Source: Arthrobacter sp. ISL-5
GTDB lineage: Bacteria; Actinomycetota; Actinomycetes; Actinomycetales; Micrococcaceae
Length of the DNA stretch: 64,000 bases
Direction: 5' to 3'
Assembly (NCBI RefSeq): GCF_018613835.1
Contig: NZ_JAGGPM010000033.1
Span: forward strand, 1-64,000
Shown: piece after piece, positions 1-6,832 of the stretch
Layout: each line of letters opens with the position of its first letter
Numbering within the stretch: position 1 is the stretch's first letter
Notes under the pieces: model-generated
Database searches by the model: none
What the model was told of the DNA's origin: nothing
What the model saw: only the letters and a program-made list of their open reading frames with translations
Translations under genes and position numbers: made by a program

Positions 1-35
1 AGTTTTCGACCGTCACCGACAGTTGACTCGGGGTC

Positions 36-323
36 TTAGGCCGCTGTGAGCGCGGTCCGGTTGATTGTTTCATATTCGATGGGCGTGAGTTTCCCCAGCC
101 GTCTTTGCCGTCGCCGGCGATGGTAGGTCCTTTCGATCCAGGTTGTGATGGCCAGTCTGAGGTCCTGCCGTGTTGACCACCGCTGGCGGTCGAGGACGTT
201 TTTCTGCAGCAGTGAGAAGAACGATTCCATCGCAGCGTTGTCTGCGCACGCACCGACCCTGCCCATTGATCCGGTGAGGCCGTGGTGACGGAGTGATTCG
301 ACGAATCGGCGGGACCGGAACTG
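36..323 (-). pseudogene. IS3-family orfB transposase, C-terminal fragment
   Basis: This is the last third of a DDE transposase. It resumes at FRSRRFVESLRHHG directly after the IS30 insertion and carries the block NAAMESFFSLLQK, whose Glu is the third catalytic residue of IS3 integrases, followed by the usual ERTYHRRRRQRRLG region and the stop. The apparent start codon comes from IS30 terminal sequence and is not a real start. The preceding part of the same gene is at 1775-2354. It is non-functional as it stands. Confidence 0.85.
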
Positions 324-1774
324 GCCGTATTCAACCGGTCGAAGCAACAGCTCCTTGTTGCAGTGATTTTAGCCGGTCTGCGAAGGCCTCCGCTGGAGTA
401 CGCCATTTCAGGATGCGGCGCGGCCGGTTGTTGATGGTGTCGGCGACGGCTTGGATTTCGGGCAGGCTCCAGCGTGAGATGTCAGTGCCTTTCGGAAAGT
501 ACTGCCGGAGCAGCCCGTTTAGGTGTTCGTTGCTTCCGCGCTGCCAAGGGCTTTTCGCATCGGCAAAGTAAACCGGCAATCCGATTTCCTGCGTTAGAAG
601 CGCGTGCGCTGACATCTCCTTCCCTCGATCCCAGGTCAGCGAGCGGCGTAGGTCCACCGGGAGCGCATCGAAGATCCGGACGAGGGCGTCCTTCATCGTG
701 ACCGCCCCATAGCCAGCTAATGCAGGCCCATTCTTTACCGGCTTGATCAGCCCGTATCCCGTCTGCCGAGGCAGATGCACGAGCATGGCGAAACGCGTCG
801 TACGGTCGACCAAAGTCGCGATCGCTGACCGGTTGAGACCAATAATCAGATCCCCCTCCCAATGGCCTGCGATTTTACGGTCGTCGGCCTCCGGTGGTCG
901 CTTCCTTAGGGTTGTAGCGTCGGTGACGTGCGCCCAGGCCTGCTGGCGTGTTCTCGCTCGTGGCGTGCGTTTGGTGTGCCCTCGGCGCAGGTGCCATGCC
1001 TGCTGCCGGGTCAGTCCGCCCCTAGCCGGAACATAAAGGGCCTGGTAGATCGCTTCGTGCGAGATCCGCATCGTTGGATCATCCGGGAACTCAATGGGTA
1101 AGCGGTGGGCAATCTGCTCAGGGCTCCAAGCCGTCACCCATTCGCGGTCCCCTCGATGAGGCTTGTTTTTCCCGTCCCATACGGGCCCGATCGGGCCCAG
1201 CTGATCTCCATCGGCCGATCTGACGTATCCGCTGAGCTTGTCGTGGACATAATCACGCAGGCACTGGTTTGTGATCAGTTTCGCAGTCTTGGGACGGCGG
1301 GCGCGTCGTTCGGCGTGCCACTGCGCCGTTGACGCCTTGTAGTCCAACCGATACGTTCTCGTCGACGCGTTTCGGCGCAGCTCCCGCGAGATCGTAGACG
1401 GGCTTCGGCCCAGCCGACGAGCTATTTCCCGCACACCGCAGCCCTGCGCCCGCCACAACGCAATGTCCTCCCGGTTGCTCGAGGAAAGGTACCGCCCGGA
1501 CAGTTTCGGGGTCAGCTGAGGATTCACTCCGCCAGCGTGCAGGAACCAGCGATGTGCGACGGGCTCTGACACGCCCGCCGCAACGCCGGCATCCCGAGTC
1601 TTCACACCCGAGGCGATGGCCACCCAGAACCGCATCCGGTCCTCACGCCACGCCACCGAGGGCCGACCCGGCGAAGGTATCTGTCCTCGATATGCCCGGA
1701 CCTGCTTCTGACGATTTTTCGACCGCATCCAACACCTCCATGATCAGGTGTTGCTTCGACCGGTTGAATACGGC
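324..1774 (-). mobile_element. IS30-family insertion sequence, complete
   Basis: The element is 1451 bp. Perfect 26-bp terminal inverted repeats begin GCCGTATTCAACCGG at 324 and are mirrored at 1749-1774. It is flanked by a 3-bp direct repeat, CTG at 321-323 and 1775-1777, as expected for IS30-family insertion. It contains one transposase gene. The target is the orfB gene of the IS3 element between the codons for HSDRGSQ and FRSRRF, and deleting the element plus one CTG restores the reading frame. The intact ends, target duplication and open transposase suggest a recent and potentially active copy. Confidence 0.93.
331..1728 (-). CDS. IS30-family transposase
   Basis: The 465-aa protein catalyses cut-and-paste or circle-mediated movement of the surrounding IS30 element. 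The N-terminal part carries two helix-turn-helix-like segments, the second reading GVREIARRLGRSPSTISREL near residues 98-116, which is typical of IS30. The C-terminal rve-type integrase core shows WEGDLIIG (Asp293), TWDRGKEM (Asp367) and RGSNEHLNGLLRQY (Glu401). The spacing between the last two is 33 residues, the classical DD(33)E of IS30. The stop codon falls inside the left inverted repeat. No frameshift is visible, so the protein is probably functional. Confidence 0.93.
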   Translation of the reverse strand: MRSKNRQKQVRAYRGQIPSPGRPSVAWREDRMRFWVAIASGVKTRDAGVAAGVSEPVAHRWFLHAGGVNPQLTPKLSGRYLSSSNREDIALWRAQGCGVREIARRLGRSPSTISRELRRNASTRTYRLDYKASTAQWHAERRARRPKTAKLITNQCLRDYVHDKLSGYVRSADGDQLGPIGPVWDGKNKPHRGDREWVTAWSPEQIAHRLPIEFPDDPTMRISHEAIYQALYVPARGGLTRQQAWHLRRGHTKRTPRARTRQQAWAHVTDATTLRKRPPEADDRKIAGHWEGDLIIGLNRSAIATLVDRTTRFAMLVHLPRQTGYGLIKPVKNGPALAGYGAVTMKDALVRIFDALPVDLRRSLTWDRGKEMSAHALLTQEIGLPVYFADAKSPWQRGSNEHLNGLLRQYFPKGTDISRWSLPEIQAVADTINNRPRRILKWRTPAEAFADRLKSLQQGAVASTG

Positions 1775-2354
1775 CTGGGACCCTCGATCCGAGTGCACCA
1801 CTGTCCCCGCCGGGCGGCGTGAGCGCACCGCGTTCTCCAGTGCGGCGACGGCCAGCGAGGACTTCATCCGCGAATCCATCGAGTATCCAACGATCCTTCC
1901 GGAGTAGACGTCCTTCACCGCGCAGAGGTAGAGCTTGCCCTCTGCGGTGGGGTGTTCGGTGATGTCGGTCAGCCACAGCTCGTTGGGAGCCGTGGCGGTG
2001 AAATCCCGCTCCACCAGATCATCGTGAACCGGAGGCCCCGGCTTCCGGTTCAGGCCACGCTTCTTCGAAAACACCGACCAAATGCCGTGGTCCCTGCATA
2101 GGCGCTGGACTCTGTTCTCGCCGGCACTGATGCCTTTCTCGGGGAGTTCGTCGGCGATAAACCGGTACCCGAATGCCGGGTCGTCGGTGTGAATGTCCAA
2201 GGCGGCGTTGACCAGGTGCGCATCGATCCAGTCCCGTTCCGTCACTGGGCTGGATCTCCACCGGTAGTAGCCTTGCTTGCTAAATCCCAACACCCTGCAG
2301 GTCACCACCACGGGAACACCGTCGGCGGCAAGATCCGTGACCAGCGGGTAGGTC
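1775..2354 (-). pseudogene. IS3-family orfB transposase, N-terminal fragment
   Basis: The translation reads YPLVTDLAADG, VVVTCRVLGFSKQGYYRW, then the first catalytic Asp in LTDITEH and the second in HSDRGSQ, where the IS30 element cuts in. The ATG of orfB lies on the far side of the IS110 insertion (3679-3681), so neither start codon nor C-terminus is attached. The HTH_21 region and the first part of the rve domain are otherwise well preserved. This indicates that the disruptions are recent. Confidence 0.85.
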
Positions 2355-2610
2355 TGTAATGGTCAGTGGCCGGCCAGAGGCTGGCTGGCAGGCTGGTCCC
2401 GGAGGACAGTGTGTGACTCAGGGTATATCCGACCCGCTCGTGCGGTGTCTTGAAAATGACTTGTCCGCATCGTTCCCCGGGCACTGGTCTGCCCGCACGG
2501 ATGACCTGATCAGAAGACTGTCCGCCCTTGGTGTGACCCGTTACAGATGCGTCTCCGAGCGACCCAGACAGGCCGTGCGACCTGTTCAGTTCAATAGAAG
2601 GAGAACGCAC
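2355..2610 (+). ncRNA. candidate IS110 bridge RNA region
   Basis: IS110 elements such as IS621 transcribe a bridge RNA from the left end, with a target-binding loop followed by a donor-binding loop. Four guide-like segments appear here in that order. GGGTATATC (2421-2429) resembles the left target half GGGTAGGTC. AAAATGAC (2453-2460) is the reverse complement of the right target half GTCATTTT. AGAAGA (2512-2517) equals the element's right end, AGAAGAG. TTACAGA (2541-2547) is the reverse complement of TCTGTAA, the core plus the element's left end. Spacing inside each pair is about 30 bases. The first 50 bases also contain GCCAG/CTGGC inverted repeats that could form a 5' stem-loop. The exact RNA ends are unknown. 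Confidence 0.72.
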
Positions 2611-3660
2611 ATGGCGATCATTGCCGAAGAATTCGAGTTCGTCGTCGGCGTGGATACCCACGCCCGCACCCACACCTTCACCGCGGTTCACGCCTCAACC
2701 GGTGCCGTGGTCGACGCCGCCGCATTCCCAGCCACCTCCTCGGGGATGGACCGTGCGATCACCTGGATCCGGCGACGTACAGGCGGGGAAAGGGTTTTCG
2801 CGGCCGTCGAGGGTACGTCCTCTTACGGTGCCCGGCTCACCCAGGTCTTGCTTACCGCTGGCATAGAGGTGGGCGAGGTCAGACCGCCGACACGCTCGTC
2901 GCGGTCACTCACCGGCAAATCTGATCCGATCGATGCCGAAGCCGCTGCCCGGTCCGTCCTCGGACGCCAGCGCGATCAGGTGATGGAGCCGCGCGCTGCA
3001 GGAACAAGGGCCGCGATCAGGATTCTGCTTGCCTCTCGGTCCCTGCTGGATCACCAACGCACGGCGAACCGCAACGCCCTCACGGCCCTGCTCCGCGGCA
3101 CAGATCTCGGGATCGACGCCCGGGCATCCCTGCGGGATGCACAGATCACCGCCATCGCAGCCTGGCGGAGCTCAAACAGCGCCGACCCTGTGGTGCGTAT
3201 CGCCCGCGCCGAGGCCAAGCGCCTGGCACTGGCCGTCAAAGACTTCACCGGCCAGCTCGCCGAAAACCACAAGGCCTTGGCCCAACTCACCGAAGAACTG
3301 GCTCCCGGACTGCAAACCACTCCCGGAGTCGGCCCGGTGACAGCGGCCATCATCATCTGCGCCTACTCCCACCACGGCCGGATCCGGTCAGAGGCAGCCT
3401 TCGCCGCCCTCGGTGGCGTTGCACCACGCCCTGCATCTTCCGGCAACACCACCAGACATCGGCTCAACCGAACCGGCGACCGCCAGCTCAACCGCGCCTT
3501 CGACGTCATCGTCCGCACCCGCATGAGCTTTGATACCGCGACAAAGGAGTACGTGACGCGCAGCCGGGCAACAGGGAAATCAAACCGCGAGATCCGCCGC
3601 AACCTCAAACGCTATGTCTGCCGCGCCATCTTCCGCCAACTCCAGACCATCATGGCTTGA
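2611..3660 (+). CDS. IS110-family transposase (DEDD recombinase)
   Basis: The 349-aa recombinase acts with the element's bridge RNA. The start at 2611 is chosen because AGAAGGAG stands just upstream and the longer open frame runs through the non-coding leader. The RuvC-like N-terminal domain shows VVGVDTH (Asp15), AAVEGTSSYG (Glu67) and SDPIDAEAA (Asp105, Asp108), which form the DEDD set. The C-terminal Transposase_20 domain begins around TPGVGPVTAA (residue 238), and PASSGNT (Ser276/277) holds the candidate nucleophilic serine. The length is normal for the family and no disruption is seen, so it is likely active. Confidence 0.93.
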   Translation: MAIIAEEFEFVVGVDTHARTHTFTAVHASTGAVVDAAAFPATSSGMDRAITWIRRRTGGERVFAAVEGTSSYGARLTQVLLTAGIEVGEVRPPTRSSRSLTGKSDPIDAEAAARSVLGRQRDQVMEPRAAGTRAAIRILLASRSLLDHQRTANRNALTALLRGTDLGIDARASLRDAQITAIAAWRSSNSADPVVRIARAEAKRLALAVKDFTGQLAENHKALAQLTEELAPGLQTTPGVGPVTAAIIICAYSHHGRIRSEAAFAALGGVAPRPASSGNTTRHRLNRTGDRQLNRAFDVIVRTRMSFDTATKEYVTRSRATGKSNREIRRNLKRYVCRAIFRQLQTIMA

Positions 3661-3677
3661 CACAACCCATAGAAGAG

Positions 3678-3958
3678 TCATTTTGGGTTGATGTCCCTGG
3701 ACAAGTAGGCAGCTGCGCGGCGCAGGATCTCGTTCTCCTGCTCCAGCAGGCGGTTCCGTTTCTTCAACTCCCGGCCTCAGCCGAATCACCGCTTGCCGGG
3801 CCGGTTCCGGATTCCTTACGTTCGGCAATGGCGATCCAACGCTTGAGCGTCGTGACCGACAGCCCGAAATCCTTTGCGATCTGTGCCAGCGGCGCTTCGC
3901 TCTTGCGGGCCACATCAATAACATCCTGGCGGAACTCCGCCCCATAAGCCGTCGGCAT
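3678..3958 (-). pseudogene. IS3-family orfA (HTH protein), frameshifted
   Basis: The start at 3958 is preceded by GGAAGG with 9-base spacing. The product begins MPTAYGAEFRQDVIDVARKS and carries the HTH QIAKDFGLSVTTLKRWIAIAE, typical of OrfA in the IS3 family. After SGDSAEAGS the frame stops at 3764-3766. The expected leucine-zipper segment LKKRNRLLEQENEILRRAAA continues in another frame and runs to INPK and a TGA at 3678-3680, overlapping the orfB ATG. A one-base loss (or two-base gain) near 3775 explains the break. It is different from the programmed frameshift, which lies at the end of orfA. Confidence 0.8.
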
Positions 3959-4023
3959 GGTCAACATCCTTCCACGAGCACGAGCTCGCTAGGTCAAGGA
4001 GTCAACAAAACCGGGGGCAGTCC

Positions 4024-4501
4024 CAACATTTAAACAGAGGTGTGTAGTAGAAATGGTTCTGGCCTGCGGAAATGTGCGAAATCTGCCGGTTTCGGACCCA
4101 TATCAAATTTCAGATCTTCTCGCCGCCGACGGCGGTTAGGTGGGTCCTTCGGGGCCTCCAGGCCGCGTTCAGTGCTTGACACTTCTGGTCGAAAACGGCT
4201 TGCCGTTACTCACACCACGACCGGGCCGCACACGATGATCGGCCCCCGGATCTACAATCCAGGAGCCGCTCACCTCTGCCTTTTGACAACCGTGATTCCA
4301 AATCACAGCCGTGGAGTAATCGCGTCAGCAGCCAAAGAAGCCGCGCCTTGGTGACGAACGCTGGAGACTAAGAAAAATAGCCAACTAGCCCTCCAGCAAG
4401 AACCAAGTAGATCTAGGGTTCCGAGTGGGGGAAACGGGTTGCTTTGCTAATCAACCCGCTTAGGCAATACCCCCGTCCGTCATTGGACGGCCCCGCAACT
4501 C
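4024..4501. other. 478-bp region without a recognisable gene
   Basis: The stretch lies between the IS3 right end and ssb. No open frame has convincing composition or a ribosome site. A segment at 4051-4072 resembles the sequence beside the tRNA-Leu at 22354-22376 (20 of 23 positions with one gap). A stem of 7 bp (CGGGTTG/CAACCCG) lies at 4435-4458 and another hairpin at 4473-4490, just past the ssb stop. It may be decayed flank of the conjugative element. Confidence 0.5.
4473..4490 (-). terminator. hairpin downstream of ssb
   Basis: A perfect 6-bp stem CCGTCC/GGACGG with loop GTCATT sits 12 bases past the ssb stop codon. No U-tract follows on the minus strand, so it is only a possible terminator for the conjugation operon. 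Confidence 0.4.
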
Positions 4502-5011
4502 TCAGAAATTCATTTCATTCCCCGCCGTGACCCCGAAAGGGGGCACCACCACGGGACTCTTCGAACTGACGTTGTAGGCCGGCGTAGCAGCCTCTGCCGC
4601 GACGGGCGCTTCGAGGTCCGCACGCACTTCAGCATCCGGCGCTGCAGCCGCGTGCGACATGCGCTGGTAGACCGCGGTGCCGAACCGAAGATCCGGGCCA
4701 ATGGTGTCGGCAACGATGCGTCGGGCTTCGCGGCGTTCACCGTCCTTCTCGTACGAGCGGAATTCCAGGTCCCCCGCCACAGTAACCGGGTCACCTTTTC
4801 GCAGTGAATTCGCTGAATTCTCGGCCAGAGCACGGAACGCCGAGACGTTGTGGAAGACGGGTTCTCCGTCCTGCCAACTGCCGTCCGCGCCCTGGATTCG
4901 CTGGTTGACGGCGACACGTAGCTTGGCGTGAGCCACTCCGCTTTCGCCGATGCTCAGTTCCGGATCGGCAACGAGGTTGCCGGCGATGCTGATCGGGATT
5001 TTTGTACCCAT
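4502..5011 (-). CDS. ssb: single-stranded DNA-binding protein (element-borne)
   Basis: The 169-aa protein has an N-terminal OB fold (residues about 1-115) recognised by MGTKIPISIAGNLVADPELS, AKLRVAVNQR, the aromatic-rich middle FHNVSAFRALAENSANSL and KGDPVTVAGDLEFRSYEKDGE. The C-terminal tail is Ala/Val/Pro-rich and does not end in the acidic DDDIPF-type tip of housekeeping SSB. The start at 5011 is preferred over an upstream in-frame codon because GGAAAGGAC precedes it and the OB fold begins there. It is the last gene of the conjugation operon and probably protects incoming single-stranded DNA. Confidence 0.9.
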   Translation of the reverse strand: MGTKIPISIAGNLVADPELSIGESGVAHAKLRVAVNQRIQGADGSWQDGEPVFHNVSAFRALAENSANSLRKGDPVTVAGDLEFRSYEKDGERREARRIVADTIGPDLRFGTAVYQRMSHAAAAPDAEVRADLEAPVAAEAATPAYNVSSKSPVVVPPFGVTAGNEMNF

Positions 5012-5073
5012 GGTTCTTGTCCTTTCCAAAGCCGGCGGGACTCTCCCGCCGGACAAATAGTTGCCAGCCGGGC

Positions 5074-6276
5074 TTACGGCCCGGCCATTACAGGTCCATC
5101 AACGGGCCGCATAGGGTGCTCCAAACCCACGAAGGACGTCGCCGCGTTCACGCGAGGGTCCGCGTCGGCGCTGGCGATCTTGCCGCCGAATCCCGGCGGG
5201 TGCGTTATCTCGAGAATGCCCTTGCTGGCAGCAGTTACGCGCCCTAAAACAGACTTCGCAATGTCGGTACGGGACGCGGGAAGCTTGCTGCCGCCGTCGT
5301 GCGCCCTAACATCCTTTTCGGCGTCGATGACCGCATCAGCCCATCCGGCCAGGTAGCTCGCGGATTGCGGGCCGCGGTCGATCCCGTGCGCCTTCAGCAC
5401 CGTGTAGCCCACGGATTCGGCCTCCACCTCAGCCAGGCCGCGATGGTCTGCGCTGCTGCCATACAGCCGGCCAAGCGCATCGTCAGGACCGTGAAGCAGC
5501 ACATGCCCAAGTTCGTGTGCAAGGACGGCCGCACGCTCTTCTGGACTGAGCCAGGCACCGACCTGGACCCGATGTTGGGTGAAATCCGTAAATCCGCTCG
5601 TCAGCCCGTACTGGGCTTCGGTCACGTCGACGCTAAAGCCATGGCTGCCCGCCACGTCCGCAAGAGGTCCCCATAGCTCAGCCGCGTCCACAACAGACCC
5701 CGCACCGCCCCGAGGCACCAGCAGCGGAGTCCCCTGCGTCTGTGAGACATCGAAGACTGCCTGGCCGCGCCAGCCCGTGATGACGGTCTTCTTTCCGTCG
5801 TCTACGGCGCCAAGCGGCACACGCTCGCCCGCAGGAACGCGCTGCCGCGTACCGTCAGGAAGCGTCACCTGCTGCAGGCGGGCCGTGCGCGGCGCGATCA
5901 CCCAGAGGGCATGCTCACCCTTCGACACGGTACGTCCGTGGCGGGCCCATTCCTTGTACCCGGCCACCAGAGTGGGTTCGTCGGTACCGCGCTGGGCCAT
6001 CTGCATCATGAGCAGGGCGACATTGCCGCCCGAGTACCGCCACAACGTTGCCGACGCGTCGAGCAGGACCTGCCAGTGCGACGGGGACTCAACTGCCTCT
6101 TCCAGGATCCGATGCAGGCCATCGGTCAGCGCAGCAATACGCTCTTCAGGAGTCATGCGGACATGGCCCGGTTCGCTCCGGCTCGCCGCATCTGCCGCCA
6201 CAGCACTCGCTACTTCTTCAGTTTCAGGGGCCACGACAGCCGCCCTCCATGCTTCTTGGGGTCCCGCCGGGAGCAC
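5074..6276 (-). CDS. ArdC-like antirestriction protein with zinc-protease domain
   Basis: The N-terminal half (about residues 42-200) matches the ArdC_N ssDNA-binding domain, with WRYSGGNVALLMMQM, GYKEWARHGRTVSKGEHALW and GWRGQAVFDVSQTQG. The C-terminal half carries a gluzincin motif HELGH at 254-258 and a downstream EVEAESVG (near 283), as in ArdC/IrrE-type peptidases. ArdC family proteins protect incoming plasmid DNA from restriction. The listed start is a GTG. An internal ATG at residue 41 (6156, MTPEERIAAL) is an equally good start because conserved sequence begins there. It lies between ssb and the DUF4913 gene, 46 bp from the latter. Confidence 0.82.
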   Translation of the reverse strand: MLPAGPQEAWRAAVVAPETEEVASAVAADAASRSEPGHVRMTPEERIAALTDGLHRILEEAVESPSHWQVLLDASATLWRYSGGNVALLMMQMAQRGTDEPTLVAGYKEWARHGRTVSKGEHALWVIAPRTARLQQVTLPDGTRQRVPAGERVPLGAVDDGKKTVITGWRGQAVFDVSQTQGTPLLVPRGGAGSVVDAAELWGPLADVAGSHGFSVDVTEAQYGLTSGFTDFTQHRVQVGAWLSPEERAAVLAHELGHVLLHGPDDALGRLYGSSADHRGLAEVEAESVGYTVLKAHGIDRGPQSASYLAGWADAVIDAEKDVRAHDGGSKLPASRTDIAKSVLGRVTAASKGILEITHPPGFGGKIASADADPRVNAATSFVGLEHPMRPVDGPVMAGP

Positions 6277-6322
6277 CCTGCGGATACTTGTTCATGTCCT
6301 GGGAGCGAGGAACAGCATGACT

Positions 6323-6832
6323 TCAGAATTCATCCCCGACTTGGTGGGAAGCCGCCTGCCATTCGACGAAGTCCGGCGTGTCAGGCCGCAGGGTTCTCAC
6401 TGCGGCTTCCTTGTGCGCCTGCAGACCGACACAACCGGCTGTCCGGGTATGGATCCGCAGGCGCTCGACGGCGTGCGGCAACCGTTCGTGAAACGCCAGA
6501 GGTCCGAAGCCGGAATCGTCGCTGGCGTAGGACGCCAGTTCCGCGCGCTGCAGGGCATAGAGCTCGGCGACAATCTCGGAGTGGCGCCACCAGCAATCCG
6601 GAACGACCGACGTGGTCAGCTGGTACGTGGCAACAAGCCAACGGACCCACACGGCCAAGGAACGCCACACAATTCCGGCCTGCTCAGCCGTTAGCTCCCG
6701 CCAACGGTAAGTCACACCGGATGAGCGCCCCGGTGGCCGGAACGCAGAGCGGAAGAGCTCCGCCGTCAGCTCGTCGTCGTCCGCTCCGGCGGTCGGAATC
6801 TCAAAGCGTTCGACGTCGTCACGGCTCGCCAT
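6323..6832 (-). CDS. DUF4913 family protein of conjugative elements
   Basis: The 169-aa soluble protein belongs to a family known mainly from actinobacterial conjugation clusters. The recognisable core is WVRWLVATYQLTT followed by VPDCWWRHSEIVAELYALQ. The start at 6832 has GGGGGAGC upstream and overlaps the 3' end of the TraD-like gene by 14 bp, which fits translational coupling. No catalytic motif is visible. The function is unknown; position next to the coupling protein suggests an accessory role in DNA transfer. Confidence 0.8.
   Translation of the reverse strand: MASRDDVERFEIPTAGADDDELTAELFRSAFRPPGRSSGVTYRWRELTAEQAGIVWRSLAVWVRWLVATYQLTTSVVPDCWWRHSEIVAELYALQRAELASYASDDSGFGPLAFHERLPHAVERLRIHTRTAGCVGLQAHKEAAVRTLRPDTPDFVEWQAASHQVGDEF

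Larger units (their letters stand above)
2355..3677 (+). mobile_element. IS110-family insertion sequence, complete
   Basis: The element is about 1.32 kb and lies opposite in orientation to the IS3 host. There are no long terminal inverted repeats, as is normal for IS110. The left junction reads GGTAGGTC then TGTAATGG, and the right junction reads AGAAGAG then TCATTTTGG. The pre-insertion site was therefore GGGTAGGTCATTTTGGG, with TC (or GTC) as the shared core. The transposase is preceded by 256 bp of non-coding leader and followed by only 17 bp. This is the layout of the IS110 subgroup, which carries its bridge RNA upstream of the transposase gene. The ends are uncertain by two or three bases. 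Confidence 0.9.
5..4023 (-). mobile_element. IS3-family insertion sequence, interrupted by two other ISs
   Basis: The pieces of one IS3-type element lie in order on the minus strand: orfA (3958 down to 3678), the N-terminal part of orfB (2354-1775) and its C-terminal part (323-36). Removing the IS30 insertion (324-1774) and the IS110 insertion (2355-3677) restores a continuous orfB, with its ATG overlapping the orfA stop as ATGA. The outer ends are approximate. GTTGACTC at 22-29 and its complement GAGTCAAC at 3999-4006 sit inside imperfect terminal inverted repeats, and the right end is near CCGGGGGCAGTCC (4011-4023). The element cannot transpose by itself: orfA carries a frameshift and orfB is split twice. 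Confidence 0.8.

Noticed and set aside
3764..3958. Programmed frameshift in IS3 orfA
   Set aside because: The break is in the middle of orfA, before the leucine zipper, and the alternate frame meets a stop just upstream. This fits a mutation better than a programmed -1 shift at the orfA end.
4040..4354. 104-codon plus-strand frame after the IS nest
   Set aside because: Arg/Ser-rich, low-quality composition and no start signal.
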